Assembly: GCF_001422885.1 (NCBI RefSeq)
Contig: NZ_LMMZ01000023.1
Coordinates: 249,138 to 313,137 of the forward strand
Direction of reading: 5' to 3'
Source of the DNA: Methylobacterium sp. Leaf104
GTDB taxonomy: Bacteria > Pseudomonadota > Alphaproteobacteria > Rhizobiales > Beijerinckiaceae
DNA: 64,000 bases
The translations under genes were made by a program, and so were the position numbers. Within the stretch, counting starts at the first letter, position 1. The number at the start of each line of letters is the position of its first letter. Below the pieces are notes generated by a model, which saw only the letters and a list, made by a program, of their open reading frames with translations, ran no database searches and had not been told where the DNA came from. Of this stretch, positions 17,877 to 26,716 are shown in pieces.

Positions 17877-20003
17877 TCAGAACCCGGCGCGGATGCCGCC
17901 GAAGATGCTGCGCCCGACGCCCGGATAGAACGCCACCGGTCCGCCCGCGACCGTACGCGCATCGGTCACGACGGAGATGTCCGAGACGTAGCGGGCGTCG
18001 GTCAGGTTACGCGCATCGACGAACACCGAGACGCCGTTCTGGAAGTCGTATCCGGCGGCGATGTTGAGGAGGGCGTAGCCCGGCACCTTCAGGCTGTTGG
18101 CGTGGTCGGCGAAGGCCCCCTGCGGAACCCAGTCGACGGAGGGGCTGACGTGGAAGCCGTCGCGGTTGCGGTAGGTCAGCACCGTGCGCAGCACGTCGCG
18201 CGGGATGCCGGCGATCTGGTTGTCGCGGAAGACCGGGTCGGCGATGAAGCGGAAGTCGTTGTGGTTCCAGACCTGCGAGACCACGAGACCGTCGCCGGCA
18301 CCGATCAGGTCCCGGGCGAGGTCGAGGGAGACCGCCGCCTCCACGCCCTGGTGGCGGGTGCGGGGCGCGTTGAAGGTCGCGGCCGGGATGTTGAGGCCGG
18401 GATTGATCGAGAAGTTGATCAGCTCGTCGCGGATCTCCGAGCGGTAGAGGGTCACGTCCCAGGACAGCCGGTCGATCCGGCCGCGGGTGCCGGCCTCGTA
18501 GGTCACGGCGCGCTGCGCCCGCAGGGGCACGAAGGTGCTGTTGAGCGAATTCATCTGCACGAGGTCGGAGAAGTCCGGAACGTCGCGCGATCCGGTGATG
18601 TCACCGAAGACCTGGATGTCGGGCAGCGGCTGCCAGAGGAGGCCCACCTTCGGGTTGATCCCCGCATAGGTCTCGTTGGCCGAGGACGGGAATGCGTTGG
18701 CGCCCGAGAAGCCGCCCTTGTTGCTGTAGGTCCGGTTGGACGAGAACGCCTTGGCGCCGGCCATCAGCGCCACGTCCGGCAGGAACCAGAACCGGTTCTC
18801 GCCATAGGCCTCGTAGTTCGAGGCGCTCTGCACCGAGCGCAGGGTCTGGGCCCCGCGCTGGCCGCCATTGTTGACGAACTGCAGCGCCGAGTTCTGGCCG
18901 GCGAAGGCCCGCAGGCCGAGGATCAGGTCGTTGCGATAGCCGGCGATGTCGAAGGTCCCGGCCCAGTGCGGGGCGATCCCGTAGGTCCAGCCGTCCTGGT
19001 CGATGACCTGGAAGATCGGGTGGTAGAGCGACTTGTGGATCGCCCAGGTGTCGATATCGAGCTTGCCGACATCGAGCAGGAACGAGGTGCGGTTGGCGAT
19101 CCGCTCGGTCTCGACCTTGCGCGACTGGTTGCCGGCGATCGCCGACGGGTTGGCCAGGGTCGGATTGTTGAGGGCGTTGAAGAGGCTCAGCGTGCCGGGG
19201 AGCTTCTGGTCCGTCAGGTAGACACCGGCGTAGAAGCGCGTCTCGACGCCCGGAGCGAGCTGATAGCCGAGGTTGGCGTTGAAGTTCTGCGTCCGCTGGG
19301 TCTCGTGGTCCCGGTAGCTGTCGGAGTTCGTGATGGTGCCGTTGACCAGGAAATCGACCGGGCCGGCGATCCGCGAGACCTGGAAGTTCTCGCGGATGGT
19401 GTTGAAGGCGCCGCCGTCGATGCGCAGGATGTTGGGCGCGAACGCGGTCTGGGCCGTGGGCGTGACGACGTTGATGGCACCGCCGAGGGTCGTCGCCCCG
19501 AAGGTGAGGGCATTTCCGCCCTTGTAGACCTCGATCGAGCGCAGCCCGAGGGGGTCGACCTGGTAGAAGTCTCCGCTGCCGTCGGCGAGGTTCAGCGGGA
19601 TTCCATCCTGAAGCAGTTCGAGGCCGCGCAGGTGGAAGCCGCGCGAGATGCCGGAGCCGCGCACCGAGAGGCGCAATTCCTGGCCGTAGCGCTCCTGCAC
19701 GTAGACGCCGGGCACGTCCTTGAGCGTGTCGCGCAGGGTGTTGGCGTAGCGATTCTGGAAGTCCTTGGCATCGACGAAGGCGACCGACCCGACGGTGGCG
19801 TTCACCGCGGCGCGCTGGGCCGCGACGCTCGGCACCGTCAGGGAGCCGGCCGAGGCGCCCTCGATGCTGAGTTCGGACAGCGTCGCGGCGGCCGTGTCCT
19901 CTGCACGGGACGGTGTGGCGGCGACGAGCAGGGGCAGGAGGGAAGCGCCGCCCAGAAGGGCGACGGCGCGGGCGGTGGGGCGACTGGACTGGGGCGCGGA
20001 CAT
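17877..20003 (-). CDS. TonB-dependent outer-membrane receptor, probably for copper
   Basis: A 708-aa outer-membrane active transporter. Signal peptide about 1-34; plug domain about 60-170 with LRDTLKDVPGVYVQERYGQEL, RGSGISRGFHLRG and the conserved IEVYKGGNALTFGATTLGG; then a 22-strand-type barrel with NLTDARYVSD near the end and a terminal Phe. The plug resembles FecA-like receptors, but the gene follows a YcnI-PCuAC fusion and a DUF2946-like gene on the same strand, so copper uptake is the likely role. Iron chelate uptake remains possible. Confidence 0.85.
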   Translation of the reverse strand: MSAPQSSRPTARAVALLGGASLLPLLVAATPSRAEDTAAATLSELSIEGASAGSLTVPSVAAQRAAVNATVGSVAFVDAKDFQNRYANTLRDTLKDVPGVYVQERYGQELRLSVRGSGISRGFHLRGLELLQDGIPLNLADGSGDFYQVDPLGLRSIEVYKGGNALTFGATTLGGAINVVTPTAQTAFAPNILRIDGGAFNTIRENFQVSRIAGPVDFLVNGTITNSDSYRDHETQRTQNFNANLGYQLAPGVETRFYAGVYLTDQKLPGTLSLFNALNNPTLANPSAIAGNQSRKVETERIANRTSFLLDVGKLDIDTWAIHKSLYHPIFQVIDQDGWTYGIAPHWAGTFDIAGYRNDLILGLRAFAGQNSALQFVNNGGQRGAQTLRSVQSASNYEAYGENRFWFLPDVALMAGAKAFSSNRTYSNKGGFSGANAFPSSANETYAGINPKVGLLWQPLPDIQVFGDITGSRDVPDFSDLVQMNSLNSTFVPLRAQRAVTYEAGTRGRIDRLSWDVTLYRSEIRDELINFSINPGLNIPAATFNAPRTRHQGVEAAVSLDLARDLIGAGDGLVVSQVWNHNDFRFIADPVFRDNQIAGIPRDVLRTVLTYRNRDGFHVSPSVDWVPQGAFADHANSLKVPGYALLNIAAGYDFQNGVSVFVDARNLTDARYVSDISVVTDARTVAGGPVAFYPGVGRSIFGGIRAGF

Positions 20004-20193
20004 CGGACGGGCTCCGGATCAGGGGCCCGCGCTTCGCGACGACGCGACGGGGCCGGGCATGATCCCGGTGGGAAGGAAGGGGAGGTGAAAGCCGCGCGGA
20101 GGCTCGCGCGACGGATCGTTCGATCGGACGAACCCGAGAGCCTGCGGATCACGGCCCGAGCCGACCCTGCGCGGAGGCGAGGGCGCAGGATCA

Positions 20194-20238
20194 GGTCGGT
20201 CCTGGACGGGTCGGTCTTGGGTGGGTCGGTCTTTGGCG
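20194..20238. repeat. 15-bp tandem repeat between YcnI-PCuAC and TonB receptor genes
   Basis: GGTCGGTCYT occurs at 20194, 20209 and 20224, exactly 15 bp apart, with a degenerate fourth copy (GGTCAGGCCT) at 20240. The array lies between two genes of the copper-type operon, where it could be a protein-binding array or simply slipped-strand duplication. Confidence 0.7.
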
Positions 20239-20276
20239 CGGTCAGGCCTGGGCGCCGAGCGCGAGGGCGGGCAGCG

Positions 20277-21266
20277 TCAGTGTTCGTGGTGACCCGGTGC
20301 CGACGGAGCGGCCGCGGGCGCGCCCGGCTTCATCGCGCCGATGGGCGCCACGCTGAAGCTGACCGGCACGGTGCCGGCGCGCTCGAAGCGCAGCGTGCCC
20401 TGGATCGTCTCGCCGGCCTTCGGGCCGCTCGCGAGATCCTCGAACATGAGGTGCAGGCCACCGGGCTTCAGTTCCACCGTCTCGCCCGGCTTGATGACGA
20501 GGCCGCCCTCGATCGGCGCCATCTTCATCACGCCGCCCTCCATGCTCATGGAGTGGATCGAGGTGCGTCCCGCCAGGGGGATCGCGGCGCCGACGAGGCG
20601 GTCGGGCTGCGTGCCGGTGTTGGTCACGCGGACGTAGCCACCCGCCACCTTGGCGCCGCCGGGGGTCGCGCGCATCCAGGGCGACTCGATGCTGAGGTCG
20701 CCGGCCTTCACGCTCGAGGCCTCGGCCCGGGCCGGACCCGATGCGGCGGCCACGATCCGGACGCCGGGGGCAGGGGATTTCAGCGCGTGCGCATCCTGCC
20801 CGGCCGCCGGGATCTCACGCCAGCGATACTGGCCGGTGGCGCAATCCTGCTCGACGGGGAAGTAGACCGTGCTGCCGGGCGCGAAGGCGTCGCTGACGCG
20901 GGCGAGGAAGGTGAACTCGTCGACCTGATCGTCGGGCAGGCTGCCGCCGGTCCAGGTGATGGTCTTCACGCCCTCACGGATGTCGCCGTGATAGTACGGA
21001 TAGGCGCGGGCATAGGCGCCCTTCTCGGTCGTCACGGTCCAGCCGGGCTTCGGCATCGGCTTGGCGCCGATGACGCCCTCCGGGATGGTGACGCTGACGC
21101 GGTTGGTGGCCTGGCCGTCGCAGCCATGGGTGATCTGCACGACGCCGCGGTAGCCGGCGTTCGGGCTCGCCTCCTTGCGCTCCAGGGTGGCATGCGCGAG
21201 GGCGGCGGTGGCGGACAGGGTGAGGGCGAGGCCCGCGAAGAGCTCGGCCCGGGGAATGCGGTTCAT
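20277..21266 (-). CDS. YcnI (DUF1775) and PCu(A)C copper-chaperone fusion
   Basis: A 329-aa exported protein joining two copper-binding domains. After the signal peptide (FAGLALTLSATAALA) the mature chain starts with His (HATLERKEASP), the N-terminal histidine that binds Cu(II) in the YcnI family, domain about 24-165. A PCuAC domain covers about 190-305 with its HSMSM...MKM...HLM methionine/histidine ligands. The tail ends HHEH. PCuAC proteins deliver copper to cytochrome oxidase; YcnI handles periplasmic Cu(II). Fusion puts both in one chain. It sits between the DUF2946-like gene and the TonB receptor, suggesting a copper acquisition operon. Confidence 0.92.
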   Translation of the reverse strand: MNRIPRAELFAGLALTLSATAALAHATLERKEASPNAGYRGVVQITHGCDGQATNRVSVTIPEGVIGAKPMPKPGWTVTTEKGAYARAYPYYHGDIREGVKTITWTGGSLPDDQVDEFTFLARVSDAFAPGSTVYFPVEQDCATGQYRWREIPAAGQDAHALKSPAPGVRIVAAASGPARAEASSVKAGDLSIESPWMRATPGGAKVAGGYVRVTNTGTQPDRLVGAAIPLAGRTSIHSMSMEGGVMKMAPIEGGLVIKPGETVELKPGGLHLMFEDLASGPKAGETIQGTLRFERAGTVPVSFSVAPIGAMKPGAPAAAPSAPGHHEH

Positions 21267-21309
21267 CGGATTGGTCCGTGTCTGATGGGATCGGGAAGCG
21301 GCGATCGGA

Positions 21310-21723
21310 TCAGACGGCGGGCGGACCTCGGGGATGGGGAATCGTGCCCGGTGGCCCGCGGGCGGAAACGGACGCTGCGCGGGACCAGGTGACCCGGCTC
21401 GTCGCGCGGGCCGGCCAGACGATGGTGCGGGCCGAGACATCCGGCAGCGCCGCATGCAGCATCGGCCCGGCGACGGTGCAGCAGGGCTGGTGATGGGCGT
21501 GGGTCGAATCAGGTAGGCCCGGGCCGCCATCGTCGTTCAGCCCAAGGCACAGGATGCCGTGCGACGCGGAGACGGGCAGGGGCACGAGGCCGCTCAGGGC
21601 GGCGTGGAGGACGAACGCATAGAGCGCGATCACCGCGGTGATCGCGCGTAGCGGGGCCCACCCTCCGTGGCCAGCCTGGTTCGCCGGAAGCGTCATCGTC
21701 GTTCGGCTTACGCCATCGGCCAT
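21310..21723 (-). CDS. DUF2946-like small metal-associated membrane protein
   Basis: A 137-aa protein (128 aa if it starts at ATG 21696) with a hydrophobic segment (AVIALYAFVLHAALSGLVPL) used as signal or anchor. A mature part with ILCLGLNDDGG follows, then a His/Cys cluster (HAHHQPCC), the pattern of DUF2946 proteins found beside copper chaperones and TonB receptors. The His/Cys cluster is a plausible Cu or Zn ligand. It ends 43 bp before the YcnI-PCuAC gene and is probably the first gene of that operon. The C-terminal 40 residues are Arg/Pro-rich. Function is not established for the family. Confidence 0.65.
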   Translation of the reverse strand: MADGVSRTTMTLPANQAGHGGWAPLRAITAVIALYAFVLHAALSGLVPLPVSASHGILCLGLNDDGGPGLPDSTHAHHQPCCTVAGPMLHAALPDVSARTIVWPARATSRVTWSRAASVSARGPPGTIPHPRGPPAV

Positions 21724-21752
21724 CGTTTCGCCATGCCGATCGCACGGCAGAA

Positions 21753-21834
21753 CACAGTGCTGTGGCACACGGGCCGCAGTCGAGAGGATGTGTCCGGGGA
21801 TCTCGGGGATAAGCCGGGCCGTGCCACAATGTGG
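21753..21834. promoter_or_regulatory. Candidate operator dyads upstream of the copper-type operon
   Basis: Two short perfect palindromes with a shared CACA...TGTG core occur in the divergent region: CACAG-TG-CTGTG at 21753-21764 and CCACA-A-TGTGG at 21824-21834. In addition TGTGGCAC (21761) and GTGCCACA (21821) form an inverted repeat around the 60-bp interval. They could be sites for a regulator of the DUF2946/YcnI/TonB genes or of the L,D-transpeptidase. I cannot name the factor. Confidence 0.28.
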
Positions 21835-21965
21835 CCGGGTCCCCATGAGTTCTTAACCCTACCCCGACACGGTCGTGACAGGGGGTGTTCCAAGACCTCG
21901 GCGCGCGACGCCGGGACCGACGACACCGCATGTCGCTTCGTAAATCAGATCAGAGTTCACGTCCG

Positions 21966-23264
21966 ATGCTGAATCAGGCTTTCCACACCCGCGCCCTCGG
22001 CTTTGCACTGCTCGCATCGGCGGCCGTCATCGGCCAGTCGGCGACGGCGCGCGAGGCCGGCGGCTTCGCCCAGGCCGAGTGGGCGCAGGACTACGCCTCG
22101 CCAGCCACCATGCAGGTGCAGCGCTCCTCGACGCCGATCCTGTCGCCGCAGACCGTGGCCGCCACCGAGCAGATGATCGAGCGCTACCGGGACATCGTCA
22201 ATCGCGGCGGCTGGAAGCCGGTCTCGGGCGCCGACCGCCTGCGCGTCGGCGCCAAGGGTCCGGCCGTGGCCGCCCTGCGCCAGCGCCTAATCATCACGGG
22301 CGACCTCGACCCGGCCTCCGGCGGCTCGGGCGTCTACGATTCCTACGTCTCGGCCGGCGTGAAGCGCTTCCAGGCCCGGCACGGCCTAAGCCAGACCGGC
22401 GCCATGAGCCAGACCACGCAGGCGGCCATGAACGTGCCGGCCGACGTGCGCCTGCACCAGCTCGAGATCAACGTGGTGCGCCTGCGCTCCTACGCCGGCA
22501 ACCTCGGCAACCGCTTCGTCATCACCAACATCCCCGCCGCCCTGGTCCAGACGGTGGAGAACGGCCAGGTCGTGACCCTGCACGCCGCCGGCGTCGGCAA
22601 GATCGACCGCCAGTCGCCGATCATGAACACCAAGGCGACGCAGATCAACTTCAACCCCTTCTGGACGGTCCCGGCTTCCATCGTGAAGAAGGACCTCATC
22701 CCCAAGATGCAGAAGGACCCGACCTACCTCACCGAGAACAAGATCCGCATCTTCGCGGGTGACAACGAGATCTCGCCGGCCTCGGTGAACTGGAACTCGG
22801 ACGAGGGCACGCGCTACCGCTACCGCCAGGATTCGGGCGCCGACTTTAACTCGATGGGCATCGTGCGCATCAACATTCCGAACCCCTACGGCGTGTTCAT
22901 GCACGACACGAACTCGAAGGGCGTCTACGGCGACGACTTCCGCTTCATCTCCTCGGGCTGCGTCCGCGTGCAGAACGTGCGCGAGTACATCACCTGGCTG
23001 CTCAAGGACACGCCCGGCTGGGGCCGCGAGCAGGTCGAGCAGGCCATCGAGAGCGGCAAGCGCGTCGACGCCACCCTGTCGAGCCCGGTGCCGGTCTACT
23101 GGACCTACATCACCGCCTGGTCGACCCCGGACGGCCTCGTCCAGTTCCGGGACGACATCTACAAGCGCGACGGCGTGAACGTGCCCTCGACCCTCTCCGC
23201 ACCGACCCCGGTCGCCAGCGCCGAGCCGGTTCAGAGCTTCGAGCCGGGCGACGAGGAGAACTGA
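21966..23264 (+). CDS. L,D-transpeptidase with peptidoglycan-binding domain
   Basis: A 432-aa periplasmic YkuD-type enzyme that forms 3-3 cross-links in peptidoglycan or attaches proteins to it. Signal peptide about 1-29; a PG-binding helical domain about 85-150 ([18 protein letters not shown] ... [10 protein letters not shown]); the catalytic domain about 185-345 with FMHDTNSK near 312 and the nucleophile cysteine in SSGCVRV near 332. Domain order matches the YcbB/LdtD group. ATG 21966 is selected because it opens on the signal peptide. A strong terminator follows the gene. Confidence 0.92.
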   Translation: MLNQAFHTRALGFALLASAAVIGQSATAREAGGFAQAEWAQDYASPATMQVQRSSTPILSPQTVAATEQMIERYRDIVNRGGWKPVSGADRLRVGAKGPAVAALRQRLIITGDLDPASGGSGVYDSYVSAGVKRFQARHGLSQTGAMSQTTQAAMNVPADVRLHQLEINVVRLRSYAGNLGNRFVITNIPAALVQTVENGQVVTLHAAGVGKIDRQSPIMNTKATQINFNPFWTVPASIVKKDLIPKMQKDPTYLTENKIRIFAGDNEISPASVNWNSDEGTRYRYRQDSGADFNSMGIVRINIPNPYGVFMHDTNSKGVYGDDFRFISSGCVRVQNVREYITWLLKDTPGWGREQVEQAIESGKRVDATLSSPVPVYWTYITAWSTPDGLVQFRDDIYKRDGVNVPSTLSAPTPVASAEPVQSFEPGDEEN

Positions 23265-23299
23265 GCCCTTCCGTCCGCGGCGAACCGTCCGAATTACGA

Positions 23300-23327
23300 G
23301 GCCCGCGCTGTACAGCGCGGGCCTTTT
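23300..23327 (+). terminator. Rho-independent terminator after the L,D-transpeptidase gene
   Basis: A perfect palindrome at 23300-23323 (GGCCCGCGCTGT / ACAGCGCGGGCC) is followed by TTTT on the plus strand, 36 bp after the stop codon. Confidence 0.88.
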
Positions 23328-23396
23328 GCATTGTGGATGCGACGCCACGACACGGCCTGTCGCTGGTTCGACTCTCCGCGCTGCGCTCTGTGCTGA

Positions 23397-23422
23397 ATTT
23401 TTTTGATGAGGCGCAAAAAAAT
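23397..23422. repeat. A/T-tract inverted repeat upstream of glyA
   Basis: ATTTTTTT (23397-23404) and AAAAAAAT (23415-23422) form a perfect 8-bp inverted repeat around a 10-bp GC-rich spacer. It lies 115 bp before the glyA start codon. Runs of seven A/T are rare in this sequence. It could be an upstream promoter element, a bent DNA site or an operator. Confidence 0.55.
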
Positions 23423-23536
23423 GCCTGTGCTTGGCCTTGGAACCCGTCGCGTGTAGTAATCCAGCCTTCGAACGCCCGCCCGCCCTACGCCAGCGGATTA
23501 CGGGTGCGTCCGCCCGTTCAACAATCGAGGCTTTCC

Positions 23537-24841
23537 ATGAGCGCCGGTACTGCTGCCGACAAGCACTTCTCCAACACCTTCTTCGCCGCTCCCCTCGCGG
23601 ACGCGGATCCGGAGATCGCGCAGGCGGTGGCCCAGGAACTCGGCCGCCAGCAGCACGAGATCGAGCTGATCGCCTCCGAGAACATCGTCTCGCGCGCCGT
23701 TCTCGAAGCACAGGGCTCGGTGCTGACGAACAAGTACGCCGAGGGCTATCCGGGCCGCCGCTACTATGGCGGCTGCCAGTTCGTCGACATCGCAGAGAAT
23801 CTGGCCATCGATCGCGCCAAGCGCCTGTTCAACTGCGGCTTCGCCAACGTGCAGCCGAATTCCGGCTCCCAGGCGAACCAGGGCGTGTTCATGGCGCTCA
23901 TGCAGCCGGGCGACACCTTCATGGGCCTCGACCTCGCGGCTGGCGGCCACCTGACCCACGGCGCCCCGCCGAACGTCTCGGGCAAGTGGTTCAAGCCGGT
24001 CTCCTACACCGTGCGCCGCGACGACCAGCGCATCGACATGGAGCAGGTCGAAGCCCTCGCCCACGAGCACAAGCCCAAGGTGATCATCGCCGGCGGCTCG
24101 GGCTATCCGCGCCACTGGGACTTCGCCAAGTTCCGTGAGATCGCCGATGCCGTCGGCGCGTACTTCTTCGTCGACGCGGCGCACTTCGCGGGCCTGATCG
24201 CCGCGGGCGTCCACCCGTCGCCGTTCCCGCACGCCCACGTCGTCACCACGACCACTCACAAGACCCTGCGCGGCCCGCGCGGCGGCATGATCCTGACGAA
24301 CGACGAGGCCCTGGCCAAGAAGTTCAACTCGGCGATCTTCCCCGGCCTCCAGGGCGGCCCGCTCATGCACGTCATCGCCGGCAAGGCCGTGGCCTTCGGC
24401 GAGGCCCTGAAGCCCGAGTTCAAGATCTACGCCAAGCAGGTGATCGAGAACGCCAAGGCGCTGGCCGACACCCTGATGTCGAGCGGCTACAACATCACCT
24501 CGGGCGGCACCGACAACCACCTCATGCTGGTCGACCTCACCAGCAAGGGCCTGACCGGCAAGGCGGCGGAAGCGGCGCTGAGCCGCGCCGACATCACCTG
24601 CAACAAGAACGGCGTGCCGTTCGACACGCAGAAGCCCACCATCACCTCGGGCATCCGCCTCGGAACCCCGGCCGGCACCTCGCGCGGCTTCGGCGTGGCC
24701 GAGTTCAAGCAGATCGGCGGTTTCATCGTCGAGGTGCTCGATGGCCTCGTGGCCAAGGGCGAAGAGGGCGATGCCGCCATCGAGGCGAACGTGAAGCAGC
24801 GGGTGCACGCCCTCACCGACCGGTTCCCCATCTACGGCTGA
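23537..24841 (+). CDS. glyA: Serine hydroxymethyltransferase
   Basis: A 434-aa PLP enzyme that interconverts serine and glycine with tetrahydrofolate one-carbon units; in methylotrophs it also carries carbon into the serine cycle. Clear GlyA hallmarks are [20 protein letters not shown] near residue 35, [17 protein letters not shown] near 60, and the PLP lysine in [14 protein letters not shown] near 242. ATG 23537 ([11 protein letters not shown]) is chosen; the frame runs 68 codons further upstream without conserved residues. Followed by two hairpins that end transcription before nrdR. Confidence 0.97.
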   Translation: MSAGTAADKHFSNTFFAAPLADADPEIAQAVAQELGRQQHEIELIASENIVSRAVLEAQGSVLTNKYAEGYPGRRYYGGCQFVDIAENLAIDRAKRLFNCGFANVQPNSGSQANQGVFMALMQPGDTFMGLDLAAGGHLTHGAPPNVSGKWFKPVSYTVRRDDQRIDMEQVEALAHEHKPKVIIAGGSGYPRHWDFAKFREIADAVGAYFFVDAAHFAGLIAAGVHPSPFPHAHVVTTTTHKTLRGPRGGMILTNDEALAKKFNSAIFPGLQGGPLMHVIAGKAVAFGEALKPEFKIYAKQVIENAKALADTLMSSGYNITSGGTDNHLMLVDLTSKGLTGKAAEAALSRADITCNKNGVPFDTQKPTITSGIRLGTPAGTSRGFGVAEFKQIGGFIVEVLDGLVAKGEEGDAAIEANVKQRVHALTDRFPIYG

Positions 24842-24848
24842 GGCGCAA

Positions 24849-24932
24849 CGCCCCGACCGGGGCGCTTGAACCGGCGCCCCTCACCATGCCATGCAACGGC
24901 CGCGGACCATCGGGTCCGCGGCCGTTGTCTTT
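24849..24932 (+). terminator. Terminator hairpins after glyA
   Basis: A small hairpin CGCCCC-GACC-GGGGCG (24849-24864) lies just after the stop. A strong one follows with a 15-bp stem, 24894-24908 and 24913-24927, loop ATCG, then a TCTTTT tract. The second is the likely glyA terminator and lies 38 bp before nrdR. Confidence 0.82.
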
Positions 24933-24964
24933 TCCAACGGTCCCCTTCCCCAGGTGTCCGTCCG

Positions 24965-25546
24965 ATGCGGTGTCCCTATTGCGGCGGTCCCGACACCCAG
25001 GTGAAGGATTCGCGTCCCAGCGACGACGCGGCGGCGATCCGCCGGCGCCGCGTCTGCCCGGATTGCGGGGGCCGCTTCACCACCTTCGAACGGGTGCAGC
25101 TGCGCGAGCTCACGGTGCTCAAGCGCTCGGGCAAGCGCGTCCCGTTCGACCGCGACAAGCTCCAGCGCTCCATCGGCGTGGCCCTGCGCAAGCGCCCCGT
25201 GGACCCGGAACGGATCGAGCGCCTCGTCAGCGGAATCACCCGACAGCTGGAGAGCGGCGGCGAGGCCGAGATCGGCAGCGAGGCCATCGGCGAACTGGTG
25301 ATGGAGGGCCTGAAGGGTCTCGACGACGTCGCCTATGTCCGCTTCGCCTCGGTCTACAAGAACTTCCGCGAGGCCAGCGACTTCAAGGCGCTGCTCGGGA
25401 CGCTCTCGGACCCGGCCGCGCTCCCGTCCGAAGCGACCTCCGACGCGCTCATCGTCGAGGACGAGACCGACGACCCGGCCGCCGCGGACCACGCGGCGAA
25501 GGTCACGCCCCTTCGCCCGAAGCGACAGCCGAAGTCCCGGCCGTGA
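24965..25546 (+). CDS. nrdR: Transcriptional repressor NrdR
   Basis: A 193-aa ATP/dATP-sensing repressor of ribonucleotide reductase genes. Residues 1-45 are the zinc ribbon (CPYCGG near 3, CPDCGG near 31, then RFTTFERVQ); residues about 49-139 are the ATP-cone ([19 protein letters not shown] ... [13 protein letters not shown]). The C-terminal 50 residues are acidic then basic, a little longer than in short NrdR proteins. It is the first gene of a run with ribD, ribE, ribH, nusB and thiL, a common alphaproteobacterial order. Its probable target in this window is nrdJ. Confidence 0.97.
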   Translation: MRCPYCGGPDTQVKDSRPSDDAAAIRRRRVCPDCGGRFTTFERVQLRELTVLKRSGKRVPFDRDKLQRSIGVALRKRPVDPERIERLVSGITRQLESGGEAEIGSEAIGELVMEGLKGLDDVAYVRFASVYKNFREASDFKALLGTLSDPAALPSEATSDALIVEDETDDPAAADHAAKVTPLRPKRQPKSRP

Positions 25547-25572
25547 CGCGCGTCGGCTTACGGAGCGCCGGC

Positions 25573-26715
25573 ATGGAAAGCACGGGCATGGGGAGCGCGT
25601 CGATGGGCGAGACCGACCGGCGCTACATGCGCCTCGCGCTCGCCCTCGGGCATCGCAACCTCGGCCGGACCTGGCCGAACCCCTCCGTCGGCGCGATCGT
25701 GGTGGCGGGCCCGCCCGGTGCGGAGCGGATCGTCGGGCAGGGCGTCACCGCCCCCGGCGGGCGGCCGCATGCCGAACCCCTCGCCCTCGCCATGGCGGGC
25801 GAGGCAGCGCGCGACGCCACGCTCTACGTCAGCCTGGAGCCGTGCTCCCATCACGGCCGCACGCCTCCGTGCACCGATGCCATCGTCGCCGCCGGCATCG
25901 CCCGCGTCGTCACCGCCCTGGAAGACCCCGATCCGCGGGTGGCCGGGCGCGGCCACGGCCTCCTGGCCGCCGCCGGCCTCGCGGTGACCACCGGCCTCCT
26001 GGCGCCGGAGGCCGCACGGGACCATCGCGGCCACGTCACCCGGGTGACGCAGGGGCGCCCGAGCCTGCACCTCAAGCTCGCCCAGACCCAGGATGGCTTC
26101 GCCGGAGCCCCCACCGAGCGCCTGCGGATCACCGGCCCCATCGCCGACGGCGCCGTGCATCTCTGGCGGGCACACGCGGATGCGATCCTGGTCGGCATCG
26201 GCACCGCCCGCGCCGACGATCCTTCGCTCACGGTCCGGCTGCCCGGCCTGGCCGACCGCTCGCCCCTGCGGGTCGTGCTCGATTCGAGCCTGCGCCTGCT
26301 GCCCTCCGCCACCCTGGTGCGCAGCGCCCGCGACGTCCCGACCCTCGTGCTCACCACCCGTCGGGCGCCGGTCCATGCCAGGCGCATGCTGGCCTCCTTC
26401 GGCGTCGAGGTGATCGCCGTCGATGCCGACGGCGCCGGACAGGTCGACCTGCGCGCCGCGCTGGGGGCGCTGGCCGAGCGTGGCGTGACGCGGCTCTGCT
26501 GCGAGGGCGGCCCGCACCTCGCCGACGCCCTGGCGGACGCCGACCTCGTCGACGTCTTCACGCTCATCACCGGCCCGGGCACCCTCGGCGATACGGGCGG
26601 CCTTCCGGCCATCGGCCCGGTCCTGCGCGACCGGCTCGCGGGCGGCCACCTCCGGATCGTCGAGACCCGGATCCTCGGCCCCGACCGGGCCGTCACCCAC
26701 GAGCGGAGTGCCTGA
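25573..26715 (+). CDS. ribD: Bifunctional riboflavin biosynthesis deaminase/reductase RibD
   Basis: A 380-aa enzyme doing steps two and three of riboflavin synthesis. The N-terminal deaminase has zinc-site motifs PHAEPLAL and EPCSHHGRTPPCTDA; the C-terminal reductase starts at LHLKLAQTQDGFAG near 155, with RADDPSLTVRLPG and CCEGGPHLADAL later. ATG 25573 is preferred because GGAG lies 7 bp upstream. A GTG at 25543 overlapping the nrdR stop (GTGA) in the same frame is the alternative and would give translational coupling. The downstream ribE starts 1 bp after its stop. Confidence 0.95.
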   Translation: MESTGMGSASMGETDRRYMRLALALGHRNLGRTWPNPSVGAIVVAGPPGAERIVGQGVTAPGGRPHAEPLALAMAGEAARDATLYVSLEPCSHHGRTPPCTDAIVAAGIARVVTALEDPDPRVAGRGHGLLAAAGLAVTTGLLAPEAARDHRGHVTRVTQGRPSLHLKLAQTQDGFAGAPTERLRITGPIADGAVHLWRAHADAILVGIGTARADDPSLTVRLPGLADRSPLRVVLDSSLRLLPSATLVRSARDVPTLVLTTRRAPVHARRMLASFGVEVIAVDADGAGQVDLRAALGALAERGVTRLCCEGGPHLADALADADLVDVFTLITGPGTLGDTGGLPAIGPVLRDRLAGGHLRIVETRILGPDRAVTHERSA

Positions 26716-26716
26716 G

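Noticed and set aside
17934..21392. A 1200-aa plus-strand open frame over the TonB receptor and copper genes
   Set aside because: It is a shadow of the minus-strand genes caused by high GC content; it contains no family motifs, and the minus-strand proteins do.
23361..23395. GGTTCGACTC, which resembles a tRNA T-loop
   Set aside because: The flanking bases do not pair into a T-stem, and no acceptor stem, D-arm or anticodon arm is present at the right distance.
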